Source: an uncultured Ruminiclostridium sp.
Lineage (GTDB): Bacteria; Bacillota; Clostridia; Oscillospirales; Ruminococcaceae
DNA: 59,851 bases
Reading direction: 5' to 3'
Assembly: GCA_910588335.1 (NCBI GenBank)
Contig: CAJUQV010000021.1
Coordinates: 1 to 59,851, forward strand
Shown here: positions 35,490 to 43,437 of the stretch, one piece after another
How positions within the stretch are numbered: position 1 is the stretch's first letter
Layout: each line of letters starts with the position of its first letter
Program-made: the position numbers and the translations under genes
The notes under the pieces: model-generated
The model's input: only the letters and a program-made list of their open reading frames with translations
Told to the model about the DNA's origin: nothing
Databases searched by the model: none

Positions 35490-35650
35490 CAGCTTGTCTA
35501 AACTTCCGGAATTGCGAAGCAAATCTGAGATTCAGCGGGGATTTTTATCTACTGCCGAACCGAGAGGTGAAAAAACTTTGCCTGCAAAGTCTCATAAGTC
35601 TTTGTCGCCTAAGAGGCGGGTTTCATCCGGCAACGAATATAATTTTTTGC
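35490..35650. repeat. Repeat E2
   Basis: Shares CTTCCGGAATTGC, GATTCAGCGGGGATTTTTAT and CGCCTAAGAGGCGGG with E1 and E3, but with different spacing and an extra inner hairpin (CTTTGCCTGCAAAG). It is a degenerate family. No credible gene lies in 35455-35700; a short frame there is built from the repeat. Confidence 0.5.
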
Positions 35651-35703
35651 TTTTAAAACAAAAAATGGCTTTGGATTCAAATTAACTTTTATCATCCGCA
35701 AAA

Positions 35704-35883
35704 TTAAGGCAATACCGCACAAAGATTGTCGTGCAGACGCGCAGTCGGCTTTTTCGTCAGATTGCCCAAAACGACGCAGAAATACCGGCGTATTTCAAGG
35801 AGTTGTGGGCAAAAATGACGGAAAAGACGCAAGCGTATGCGCGGCAAAGCGCGCAGCTCGGTCTTTGCGCGGTGTTGCCTTAA
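35704..35883. mobile_element. Repeat B3: TTAA-flanked MITE, 180 bp
   Basis: TTAA on both sides, left end GGCAATACCGC and right end GCGGTGTTGCC. It is the reverse complement of B2 in orientation. B2 and B3 bracket the IS30 transposase, about 1.6 kb apart. It lies in the leader of the DHH gene, 30 bases before the ATG. Confidence 0.85.
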
Positions 35884-35913
35884 GTTTTACAAATTTTATA
35901 AAGGAGAAAAACC

Positions 35914-36831
35914 ATGAGATTAGTAACCCGTTCCGATTTTGACGGCTTGGTCTGTGCCGCTCTGCTTAAGGAAGCAGGGATTATTGACTGTTGGACATTC
36001 GCTCACCCTAAGGATCTTCAGGACGGTTTGGTTCCGGTCAACGAAAATGACTGCCTTGCAAACGTTCCATTTGTGGAAGGCTGCGGTCTGTGGTTCGACC
36101 ATCATTCAAGCGAGCACGAAAGACTTGAGCTTGAAGGCAAATACAAGGGAGAAAGCCGCATTACCCCCTCATGCGCAAGAATAATTTACGATTATTACGG
36201 AGGAAAAGACCGCTTTTCTCATTTCGACGAAATGATGGAGGCCGTGGATAAAGTGGATTCCGGCAACCTTACCGCGGAAGAAGTGCTTAACCCCAAGGGC
36301 TGGATATTAATAGGATTTTTAATGGATCCCCGTACAGGACTGGGCCGCTGGAGAAACTTCACCATACCCAACTACCGCTTGATGGAAGAGCTTATTGATG
36401 CCTGCCGCACCATGAGCACCGATGAAATCCTCAACCTTTCCGACGTTAAAGAAAGAATCGAGGTATATAACGAACAATCCGAAAAATTTAAAGAAATGGT
36501 AAAACTCCACACCCGTGTGGAAAAGAACGTTATCATCTCCGATCTGAGAGGCGTTGACCCTATATATACCGGAAACCGTTTTATGATATACAGCCTTTAT
36601 CCTGAACAGAACATTTCTGTTTGGATAGTCAACGGAAAAGGCGGCAAGGGCTGCTCCGCAGCGGTTGGATACAGCATTATAAACAAAACTTCAAACGTCG
36701 ACGTAGGCAGCCTTATGCTGAAATACGGGGGCGGCGGTCACAGGAAGGTCGGTACCTGCCAATTTTCTGATGAGGATATGGAGGAAAAACTGCCTAAGCT
36801 TATTGACGAAATTGTTAATTATAAGGCTTAA
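35914..36831 (+). CDS. DHH-family phosphoesterase
   Basis: 305 aa. DHH proteins cleave phosphodiester or phosphoanhydride bonds using Mn2+. Motif I is TRSDFDGLVCAALL at the N-terminus and the name motif appears as WFDHHSSEHE near 62. The C-terminal DHHA1-like substrate loop is GGGGHRKVGTCQF. The spacing is like small nanoRNase/exopolyphosphatase-type members, but MRLVTRSDFDG and the long middle point to a less studied branch. The substrate is therefore not assigned. The ATG follows AAAGGAG. A strong terminator ends the unit. Confidence 0.85.
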   Translation: MRLVTRSDFDGLVCAALLKEAGIIDCWTFAHPKDLQDGLVPVNENDCLANVPFVEGCGLWFDHHSSEHERLELEGKYKGESRITPSCARIIYDYYGGKDRFSHFDEMMEAVDKVDSGNLTAEEVLNPKGWILIGFLMDPRTGLGRWRNFTIPNYRLMEELIDACRTMSTDEILNLSDVKERIEVYNEQSEKFKEMVKLHTRVEKNVIISDLRGVDPIYTGNRFMIYSLYPEQNISVWIVNGKGGKGCSAAVGYSIINKTSNVDVGSLMLKYGGGGHRKVGTCQFSDEDMEEKLPKLIDEIVNYKA

Positions 36832-36879
36832 CAACTCATAAACAAACGATAAATTCACTAAGTAAAATCAAAATAAAAT

Positions 36880-36920
36880 AAAAATCGCACAGAAACATAT
36901 TTTTTCTGTGCGATTTTTTT
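36880..36920 (+). terminator. Terminator after the DHH gene
   Basis: AAAAATCGCACAGAAA pairs with TTTCTGTGCGATTTTT, followed by more T residues. It is symmetric enough to act in both directions. Confidence 0.85.
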
Positions 36921-36945
36921 CTTACAGATTATCATAAATCGACGT

Positions 36946-37047
36946 TAATACCAATCTTTAATCAAGTTGTAGACGTGATTAAATGCACCCTAAGCACTAA
37001 TCTTTGATCATCGGTATTGTTGTATATACCTTGATCAAAACTGCTGA
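36946..37047. repeat. Repeat D3 (long form)
   Basis: TAATACCAATCTTTAATCAA begins the element, which includes a second half CACTAATCTTTGATCATC...ACCTTGATCAAAACTG. Its two-part structure matches D4 (44365). It lies between the convergent DHH and surface-protein genes. Confidence 0.65.
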
Positions 37048-37097
37048 TAAAAAAAGAAGCCCGTCACGAGCTTCTTTTTTGTCAAAATTAAGAAAAA

Positions 37098-37880
37098 TTA
37101 CTTTCTCTTCTTGGCAATAACAACCGCACCGCCTGCGAGAACGGCAATAGCAGCTACAACGGCTACGCCTTCAATACCTGTATCGGCATTACCCTTATCA
37201 GTAACGGGAGTGTTGGTGGTATCACCGTTAGGAGCAGCAGTAGTCTCTGCGGGAGCAGCATCGGTAGCGGCCTCTGTTTCAGCATCGGTAGCGGCCTCTG
37301 TCTCAGCATCGGTAGCGGCATCTGTCTCAGCCTCGGTAGCAGCTTCTGTTTCAGCCTCGGTAGTTTCGGCAGCGTCATTTCCGGTAATTACATTGCCGTC
37401 TTTGTCAAGAACTTCAATGTTATCAACGGACAATTTTTTTGTTGACCAGTCAACAAGCCAAAGCTGAGCATATTCGTCATCAGCCGCGAAAATAGGAGCA
37501 CCGTTCTGCCATGTAACGGTTCCGTTTTCAAGGTCGGCGGTAATTTCCTTGTCAACTCTGCCCCACTCAACCTGCTTCCAACCGGTGGAATTAGAGTTTG
37601 CTACTACAGCGCCGCCGAGCCAAGTGGCCTCGTCTGCAACATCAGCAGCGTCAAATGTAACGTAAAACTTTACACCGTAAACGGTCGTAATGTCAACGCC
37701 CGCGTCAACCGCCCACTGAGCCTTTCCATCGTTGGCAATGAGATACAAAGCAGCACCGTGGTTGCCTTCAACGTTTTTCTCAAAGTAATCGGCGATATTA
37801 ACCGCGCTTGCGCTTGCAGCCATAGCGGTAACAGCCAAAGCAGAGGCTGCAACGCCGGCTAAAATTTTCTTCATTTTCAT
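37098..37880 (-). CDS. Secreted surface protein with DTG-type C-terminal sorting tail (1)
   Basis: 260 aa from the ATG at 37880; GGAGG lies 8 bases upstream. A signal peptide ends near SASA (ILAGVAASALAVTAMAASAS). The mature domain of about 130 residues is beta-rich and could be a ligand-binding sandwich. A low-complexity repeat of EAATDAETEAATDA type then acts as a spacer. The tail reads NADTGIEGVA, a hydrophobic stretch and KKRK. This is the layout of a sortase substrate, with NADTG in place of LPxTG. The same tail ends the protein at 52077-52835. No sortase gene is in the window. The ligand is unknown. Confidence 0.8.
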   Translation of the reverse strand: MKMKKILAGVAASALAVTAMAASASAVNIADYFEKNVEGNHGAALYLIANDGKAQWAVDAGVDITTVYGVKFYVTFDAADVADEATWLGGAVVANSNSTGWKQVEWGRVDKEITADLENGTVTWQNGAPIFAADDEYAQLWLVDWSTKKLSVDNIEVLDKDGNVITGNDAAETTEAETEAATEAETDAATDAETEAATDAETEAATDAAPAETTAAPNGDTTNTPVTDKGNADTGIEGVAVVAAIAVLAGGAVVIAKKRK

Positions 37881-37925
37881 GAAAAATTCCTCCAATTTTT
37901 AATATAAGCAAAAAGCTTACTTTTT

Positions 37926-37954
37926 ATTATACCTTATACGGTTGCAAAATTCAA
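37926..37954 (-). promoter_or_regulatory. Promoter of surface protein 1
   Basis: Minus strand: -35 TTGAAT, 17 bases, perfect -10 TATAAT, about 50 bases before the ATG. Confidence 0.7.
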
Positions 37955-38065
37955 TTGGCATTTTCTCCAATATATAGTGCAATTTAACGGAAATTTTGCC
38001 AACTTTTTCGTCGTATACAGTATGATAAGTAGTCACGTCCTATATTAAAAAAGTTTCAAATTCAA

Positions 38066-38112
38066 CAAAAAAACAAGCGAAAAGCATCTTTGTCTTTGCC
38101 GCTTTTCGCTTT
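38066..38112 (-). terminator. Terminator of rny
   Basis: Minus strand: AAGCGAAAAGC pairs with GCTTTTCGCTT around a 15-base loop, followed by GTTTTTTT. It starts about 10 bases after the rny stop. Confidence 0.8.
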
Positions 38113-38120
38113 CTTTTTTG

Positions 38121-39716
38121 TTATTTTGCGTAGTCAACCGTCCGCGACTCTCTGATCAGATTTATCTTGATCTGTCCCGGATAATCAACCTCCTGCTCAA
38201 TTCTCTGGGCAATTTTTCTTGCCAGCAAAGTCATCTCTTCGTCATTGACAATTTCCGGCTTGATAAGTATTCTTACTTCTCTGCCTGCCTGAATGGCATA
38301 GGATTTCTCCACGCCATCATAATCGGTACAAATTTCCTCAAGCTTCTGCAATCTCTTGATATAGCTTTCGTAATTCTCGCTTCTCGCCGCCGGTCTCGCC
38401 GCGCTTATAGCGTCGGCAGCCTGCACAAGAGCAGCTATAACGCTTCTGCACTCCACATCGCCGTGATGTGCCTCCACAGCGTGTATAACTTCGGGGTTTT
38501 CTTTGTATTTCTTACATACCTCAACACCGATAACTACGTGGCTTCCCTCAATTTCATGGGTAAGCGCCTTGCCTATGTCGTGAAGAAGGCCGGCGCGTCT
38601 CGCCATAGTCGCATCTACGCCCAACTCGCTGGCCATAATACCCGCCAGGTGTGCCACCTCTATAGAATGTATCAAAACGTTCTGACTGTAAGAAGTTCTG
38701 AAATGCAGCCTTCCAAGCAGTTTTACCAATTCAGGGCTGAGGCCGTTGACATTGGTTTCGAGACAGGCATGCTCGCCCTCCCTCTTGATTTTCTGTTCAA
38801 CCTCGCGTTTTGCCTTCTCTACCATTTCCTCAATGCGCGTGGGATGAATTCTGCCGTCCTGAATAAGTCTTTCAAGGGAAATTCTCGCGATCTCCCTGCG
38901 TACCTTATCATGGCTGGAAAGCGTGATAGCCTCCGGAGTGTCGTCTATTATGAGATCAACCCCCGTGAGCTGCTCAAGAGTACGTATATTGCGTCCTTCT
39001 CGGCCGATTATTCTTCCCTTCATTTCGTCGTTGGGCAAAGGCACCACCGACACGGTCATTTCCGACACCGTTTCCGACGCCAGCCTCGAAATGGCCAGCG
39101 CTATCATAGAACGCGCCTTGTCGTCGCAGTCGTCCTTAAGCTGCTGCTGATACGCCAGCACCTTTACCGCCTTTTCATGGGTAAGCTCACTGTCAAGCTG
39201 CGCCAAGAGAAGATCCTTAGCCTGTTCGGAAGTATATCCGCTGATTTCCTGAAGTTTTGCCTGCTGCTCTTCCTTCAGCGCTTCCGCCTCCGCCAGTTTC
39301 TTTTTGGCATTTTCGTTGCGAGATGTAAGACTTTCCTCAAGTCTTTCGATTTTGTCAGTTTTGCGGTCTAAATTTTCTTCTTTTTGGAGCAGCCTGCGTT
39401 CCGACTTGGCAACCTCCGCTCTGCGCTCCTTTAATTCTTTTTCCGCATCGCTGCGCTGCTTCTGAATTTCCTTTTCCGCGTTCTCTCTGAGCTTGTAGCT
39501 TTCTTCTTTAGCTTCAAGAAGAGCGGTTTTCTTAGCGGTAGCCGCCTTTTCCTTAGCTTCGGAGACTATTCTTGCCGCTTCTTTTTCCGCCGACTCAATT
39601 GTTGCCTCATCCTGCTTCTTTTTGGCATCAAGCACCTTGCGGTACACCACAAAGCCGACCGCCGCGCCCATAGCAAGTGCGGCGACAATGAGAACTATTG
39701 CCAACCAAAGTTCCAA
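38121..39716 (-). CDS. rny: Ribonuclease Y
   Basis: 531 aa from a TTG at 39716, nine bases after GGAGG; a longer frame to 39767 precedes the ribosome site. RNase Y is the membrane-anchored endonuclease that starts mRNA decay in Firmicutes. Order: N-terminal membrane helix (WLAIVLIVAALAMGAAVGF), a long coiled coil (about 25-210), a KH domain (MKGRIIGREGRNIRTLEQL), and the HD domain with HDIGKALTHE. The end is EVDYPGQIKINLIRE. Length and domains are standard. It is a single gene between surface protein 1 and the tRNA. Confidence 0.96.
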   Translation of the reverse strand: MELWLAIVLIVAALAMGAAVGFVVYRKVLDAKKKQDEATIESAEKEAARIVSEAKEKAATAKKTALLEAKEESYKLRENAEKEIQKQRSDAEKELKERRAEVAKSERRLLQKEENLDRKTDKIERLEESLTSRNENAKKKLAEAEALKEEQQAKLQEISGYTSEQAKDLLLAQLDSELTHEKAVKVLAYQQQLKDDCDDKARSMIALAISRLASETVSEMTVSVVPLPNDEMKGRIIGREGRNIRTLEQLTGVDLIIDDTPEAITLSSHDKVRREIARISLERLIQDGRIHPTRIEEMVEKAKREVEQKIKREGEHACLETNVNGLSPELVKLLGRLHFRTSYSQNVLIHSIEVAHLAGIMASELGVDATMARRAGLLHDIGKALTHEIEGSHVVIGVEVCKKYKENPEVIHAVEAHHGDVECRSVIAALVQAADAISAARPAARSENYESYIKRLQKLEEICTDYDGVEKSYAIQAGREVRILIKPEIVNDEEMTLLARKIAQRIEQEVDYPGQIKINLIRESRTVDYAK

Positions 39717-40125
39717 ATGCCTTATCCTCCTTTTTAAAATAATCCCGGTTACGTGAAAAAATCCCATAAACCAAGGTTCAAAGGCAAAGCAAATGAAACA
39801 AGGTAAATGATTTATAAGTCGGAAAATCCGATATTTTAAAAACGGCGCATACCTGCAAAAACAAAGTGTTTTTTGTCCCGAAGCACAAAATAAAACCGCC
39901 CCGCGGCACGCAAATACGCCGAATTGACTTGTAAAAGTGGGATTATATGTAACCTAAAACGCATATAGCGTGAATAAAAAATAAAAAACTGTATGTAAAA
40001 TAAACGGTGACACAACCACCTTATTTCACATATATAATTTTACGGCATTTTTAACAAAATGTCAAGGGTTTCTTGTACAAAACACGAAATTGTTGTAAAA
40101 AATTTTGAAGAATTTTGCGATAAAC

Positions 40126-40154
40126 TTGACAAACTCAAAAAAAAATGATATACT
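40126..40154 (+). promoter_or_regulatory. tRNA-Leu promoter
   Basis: Perfect TTGACA, 17 bases, TATACT, 38 bases before the tRNA 5' end. Confidence 0.85.
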
Positions 40155-40191
40155 GTTCTCACGTTAAAAAATAATTCTCCTAATTCCTTAT

Positions 40192-40278
40192 GCCGGCATG
40201 ATGGAATTGGCAGACGTGCCGGACTCAAAATCCGGTGGTAGCGATACCGTGTGGGTTCAAGTCCCACTGCCGGCACCA
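40192..40278 (+). tRNA. tRNA-Leu (anticodon CAA)
   Basis: 87 bases including an encoded CCA. The acceptor stem GCCGGCA pairs with TGCCGGC. The anticodon stem CCGGA/TCCGG encloses CTCAAAA, giving anticodon CAA for UUG. There is a long variable arm, as in all class II leucine tRNAs, and GTTCAAG in the T loop. Confidence 0.97.
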
Positions 40279-40287
40279 CATCATTTG

Positions 40288-40322
40288 AAAAATCGTTCTC
40301 GGTAAAACCGAGGACGATTTTT
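40288..40322 (+). terminator. tRNA-Leu terminator (copy 1 of a direct repeat)
   Basis: AAAAATCGTTCTCGG pairs with CCGAGGACGATTTTT around TAAAA. The 45 bases 40278-40322 recur with two changes at 40784-40828. Confidence 0.9.
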
Positions 40323-40363
40323 CAAATTGGTATCAATAACACAACGGCAAGTTGCCGCTCTCA

Positions 40364-40413
40364 ATCCCAATGAAATACTCATTGGAAATTTTTAGTTTTT
40401 GCTGTAAGGTTAT
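40364..40413 (+). repeat. Inner direct repeat, copy 1
   Basis: CCCAATGAAATACTCATTGG hairpin followed by AATTTTTAGTTTTTGCTGTAAGGTTAT in two blocks. A matching copy lies at 40705-40755, 341 bases further on. Confidence 0.7.
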
Positions 40414-40470
40414 ATATAAATCTTTTAACAGTAAATAAATCGCATTTTTTGACTGCGGGAGATGTACAAA

Positions 40471-40692
40471 ATGCAGAAAATGGTTTATCTTAGCAACAGC
40501 AGAGATTATACTGAACAGGGCGATGTTAATGAAAACAAGTACTTTGCCCGACTTAACGAGATGCTTGAACATGGGTGGAAAGTATCACATATCACGCCCA
40601 ATACGGTCGCGATTGACAATGCCAATGACCCATCGCGAAAAGAGAGTTTCAGCGCGCTTATTCTGCTTGAGAAAGACGACAATAACAAGTGA
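40471..40692 (+). CDS. Small hypothetical protein, 73 aa
   Basis: From the ATG at 40471, nine bases after GGGAG; an ATG three codons earlier overlaps that site. The sequence starts MQKMVYLSNSRDYTEQGDV and includes LNEMLEHGWKVSHITPNTVA, ending in a charged tail. The pattern of a helix followed by GWKV and a short strand resembles small accessory proteins that I cannot assign to a family. It is framed by two nested pairs of direct repeats directly downstream of tRNA-Leu, a context typical of inserted cassettes. It is followed within 15 bases by a hairpin that can terminate it. Confidence 0.55.
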   Translation: MQKMVYLSNSRDYTEQGDVNENKYFARLNEMLEHGWKVSHITPNTVAIDNANDPSRKESFSALILLEKDDNNK

Positions 40693-40704
40693 AACTACGA
40701 AAAA

Positions 40705-40755
40705 ATTCCCAATGAAACGTTCATTGGGAATTTTTAGTTCTTGCCGTAAGGTTAT
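40705..40755 (+). repeat. Inner direct repeat, copy 2 (also hairpin after the small ORF)
   Basis: ATTCCCAATGAACGTTCATT-type hairpin (perfect stem ATTCCCAATGAA/TTCATTGGGAAT) followed by TTTTAGTTCTTGCCGTAAGG. It matches 40364-40413 and probably terminates the 73-aa gene. Confidence 0.7.
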
Positions 40756-40783
40756 TGCGCAAATTTTTTGGTCACGATATCAC

Positions 40784-40829
40784 ACATCATTTGAAAAATC
40801 GTCCTCGGCAAAACCGAGGACGATTTTTT
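40784..40829 (+). repeat. Outer direct repeat, copy 2 of the tRNA terminator
   Basis: ACATCATTTGAAAAATCG and the hairpin CGTCCTCGG/CCGAGGACG with a T run repeat 40278-40322, 506 bases downstream. No tRNA precedes this copy. The following 40830-41200 holds no convincing gene; one 60-odd-codon frame there lacks a ribosome site. Confidence 0.8.
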
Positions 40830-41208
40830 GCAAAAGAGAAAAGCCTTGTCTGTCGCCTTGCTCGTTCTCAGCTTGTTTACGCGCCGGTTTTTTGTATCTG
40901 TCAATCCCCCCGCTTTTTACATCCCGCCCATCTCCGCCGAAACGATTAAAAATTAACAAAGCTTTATGTATGGAACTCGATTTTTTATACCCCCTTGACG
41001 ATTTAAAATCAGCTTCACCAACGATTCTTAAAATTTTAGCACAGCTTTACAATTCACCCGTCGGTTTTTTTCACTTAACCGAGAGCAGAATTTTTCTTTC
41101 AGACGGCATAAAAAGTTTTATTCAGACCATTTGCCGTGTTGTCAAAATTATTATTTCTTTTTAATAATTTACTTTTCTACAAAATTTTTCTTTTTTTTAC
41201 ATTTTATC

Positions 41209-41236
41209 TTGAATTTTTTTCAAAATATGTTAAAAT
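41209..41236 (+). promoter_or_regulatory. Promoter of the agr operon
   Basis: -35 TTGAAT, 16 bases, -10 TAAAAT, about 40 bases before the small ORF. Confidence 0.55.
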
Positions 41237-41279
41237 ATATATAGAAAGATTTAAAATATTACCGAAAGGGTGAAGCGGT

Positions 41280-41366
41280 ATGAAAAATCACGCAAAAATT
41301 TATTTATTATATTACAGTATTTCGGCACAAAAGATTTCTATTTTGAAAGGCGGAAAACTGTTATGA
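41280..41366 (+). CDS. 28-aa upstream ORF coupled to the agr response regulator
   Basis: ATG at 41280 is preceded by AAAGGG at a normal distance. The peptide starts MKNHAKIYLLYYS and ends ISILKGGKLL; it is basic and hydrophobic. Its TGA overlaps the ATG of the response regulator in an ATGA junction, the same arrangement used at two other junctions of the operon. It may be a leader peptide that couples translation. It is too short for a homology call. The alternative, that the regulator starts at a GTG at 41270 in another frame, would place 31 unconserved residues before its receiver domain. Confidence 0.5.
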   Translation: MKNHAKIYLLYYSISAQKISILKGGKLL

Positions 41367-42076
41367 TCAAAGCTGCTGTGTGTGACGATGAAAAAATTTT
41401 TACAAAAAAACTTGCATTGATGATAAAAGAATTTTTTGACACTCAAAATATTGAAATCAATGTTTCCGTTCTCGATAACGGGACGGATTTTCTTTTAAGT
41501 AAGGCGAAATATGATATCGTTTTTCTTGACATCAATATTCCCGACGTGGGAGGATTTGAGATTGCGGAACAAATAACCGACCGTGACAGAAAAACCCTGA
41601 TAATTTTTGTAACCGAACACGACGAACTTGTTTATTCATCGCTTAAATTCCGTCCTTTTCGTTTTATCAGAAAATGCCGCCTTCAGGAAGAACTTCCCGA
41701 TGTACTGCACGACGTTATAAATGAAATTTCAAAAAAGTCAAGTAAACAGAAACTTATTTATTTGTCCAACGAACACGATATACCGATTGAAATAAAAGAT
41801 ATTGAATATATAGAAGTTATAGGCCATCGTATACACACGCATCTTAAAGACAATAATGTAATCAATTTTTACGGAAGCCTCAGCAAAATGGCGGCGCGGC
41901 TTATGGAATACGGCTTTATCCGTGTCCATAAAAGCTACATAATAAACGCAGAGCAAATTGCTTTTTCCAAAAACAATTGCGTATACCTTAAAAGCGGAGC
42001 CGTGGTTCCGATAAGCAGAAATAAAATTAGGGAATTCAAGATACAATATGAAAAAATCAGAAGCGCCGACTTATGA
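41363..42076 (+). CDS. AgrA-like LytTR response regulator
   Basis: 237 aa from the ATG at 41363 (AAAGGCGG upstream). The N-terminal receiver starts MIKAAVCDDEKIF with the acidic pocket DDE, the phospho-acceptor Asp56 in FLDINIPDVGG, and the conserved FVTEHDE and FIRK. The C-terminal LytTR DNA-binding domain runs from about 135: IEYIEVIGHRIHTHL, FIRVHKSYIINAEQI and VPISRNK. LytTR regulators bind direct repeats and drive peptide-controlled genes. It is coupled upstream to the 28-aa ORF and downstream to the kinase by 4-base overlaps. Confidence 0.92.
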   Translation: MIKAAVCDDEKIFTKKLALMIKEFFDTQNIEINVSVLDNGTDFLLSKAKYDIVFLDINIPDVGGFEIAEQITDRDRKTLIIFVTEHDELVYSSLKFRPFRFIRKCRLQEELPDVLHDVINEISKKSSKQKLIYLSNEHDIPIEIKDIEYIEVIGHRIHTHLKDNNVINFYGSLSKMAARLMEYGFIRVHKSYIINAEQIAFSKNNCVYLKSGAVVPISRNKIREFKIQYEKIRSADL

Positions 42077-43362
42077 ATGAAATAATAGAAACTGCCGCTT
42101 CGGCTGCCGAATGCTGTATTTATGTAAGACTCTGCAACGGTTTTCTCGGGTTTAAAAACGAAAAATATAAATGGCTGAAGTCCTGCGCATTCTTTGCCGT
42201 TTTATTTATAAACGGATTTTTCCTCACTCAAATAAACAATTATTCGGATATTGCGCCGATAATCGATATATTTCTCTTTCTTATTTATTCGTTTGTTTTT
42301 ATGAAAGGAAAAGTGTGGGAAAAGATATTGACTGCCGTTATCCCAACCGTTACCGCATTTCCTATAAGCATGACTGCGATAAATATATTCAGCGCTTTTG
42401 CGGGAAATAACAGAGCGGAAGCTCTTGTGGGCGGTTCAATGAGATTTTATGTTTTGTTTTTTTCAAAAACAGCGTTATTGGTCATCACCGAAATTCTTAT
42501 AAAATCAAGAAAGCAAACTACTTTTGCCCTAAGCCGTTTTCAGCAGATTATCAGGCTTTCATGTTTTTTTATATCGTTTATTATAACTGCAATTATCTGG
42601 AACATTTCAAGAAAGCAGGACGAAAACGCTTTTCTATACGCCGTTACTTTTATGCTGATAGCATTTCTGAATATTTTACTTTACGTTTTAATGTGCAAAA
42701 TGCAAAAAAACTACATAACAAATGAAGAATACAATTTATTGAAAACCAATCTTTTCGCTCGGGAAAAACTGGCGGTTGAGACAAAAGAACGCTATATTGA
42801 AATGAAGGCTCTGCGGCATGATATAAAACACTGTTTTACCGTGTTGTCGGCTCTTATTTCAGAAAATAAGCCCAATGAAGCCATGACTTATATTGAAAAC
42901 ATAGTTAAAGAACAAATAACTCCCGCCGTTACGGGAATAAATACGGAAAGCGCCGTTATAGACGCGGCAGTAAACAGCAAAATCTCACTTGCCGCAAAAA
43001 AGGGAATAGCAATCAAATGTATGATTGACGTCCGATTTATTGAAATAAACGATGTAGATATAAGTATCCTGCTTTCAAATCTTCTGGATAATGCCATCGA
43101 AGGCTGCGATTTGTCGGATCCGAACATAAGTCTTGATATGGAAACAAAAGGTACGTTTATTTACATTGCCGTAAAAAATAAAATCGCGTCATCCGTCCTT
43201 AAAGATAATCCGGAGCTTAAGACTATAAAAAAAGATAAAAGGGAACATGGCTTAGGAATTAAGTCGATAAAAAGCATTGCGGAAAAATATAACGGGAATG
43301 TTGAATTTAACGAAAAAAACGGTTATTTTGTCGCCCAAGTCTGGATAAATTCCGAAAAATAA
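42073..43362 (+). CDS. AgrC-like sensor histidine kinase (GHKL)
   Basis: 429 aa. The N-terminal 210 residues hold about six membrane helices, the usual peptide-sensing module. Then come a coiled coil and the kinase core: His249 in MKALRHDIKHC, the N box LLSNLLDNAIEGC, and the G box REHGLGIKSIKSIAEKY. This belongs to the HPK10/GHKL type that pairs with LytTR regulators. It overlaps the regulator's stop by 4 bases (ATGA). It is expected to sense the cyclic peptide made from agrD by agrB and phosphorylate Asp56 of the regulator. Confidence 0.92.
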   Translation: MNEIIETAASAAECCIYVRLCNGFLGFKNEKYKWLKSCAFFAVLFINGFFLTQINNYSDIAPIIDIFLFLIYSFVFMKGKVWEKILTAVIPTVTAFPISMTAINIFSAFAGNNRAEALVGGSMRFYVLFFSKTALLVITEILIKSRKQTTFALSRFQQIIRLSCFFISFIITAIIWNISRKQDENAFLYAVTFMLIAFLNILLYVLMCKMQKNYITNEEYNLLKTNLFAREKLAVETKERYIEMKALRHDIKHCFTVLSALISENKPNEAMTYIENIVKEQITPAVTGINTESAVIDAAVNSKISLAAKKGIAIKCMIDVRFIEINDVDISILLSNLLDNAIEGCDLSDPNISLDMETKGTFIYIAVKNKIASSVLKDNPELKTIKKDKREHGLGIKSIKSIAEKYNGNVEFNEKNGYFVAQVWINSEK

Positions 43363-43437
43363 TATTTTTTACTCCGTAAATCTACCGTTTACGCAAAATA
43401 CTAAAAAAACAGAATACGCAAAAGCAAATGAAAGCGG

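Noticed and set aside
33937..35883. Composite transposon made by B2 and B3 in opposite orientation
   Set aside because: B2 lies inside the IS30 ends, so the simpler view is independent MITE insertions; no shared outer target duplication.
37163..37378. CRISPR or tandem-repeat array
   Set aside because: The short repeats encode the Ala/Thr/Glu spacer of surface protein 1 in frame; there are no spacers.
38118..39371. 417-codon plus-strand frame
   Set aside because: Antisense to RNase Y, whose motifs and start are clear; no ribosome site or family match.
40523..41164. 213-codon frame downstream of tRNA-Leu
   Set aside because: It overlaps the 73-aa ORF in another frame and runs through both terminator repeats; no ribosome site.
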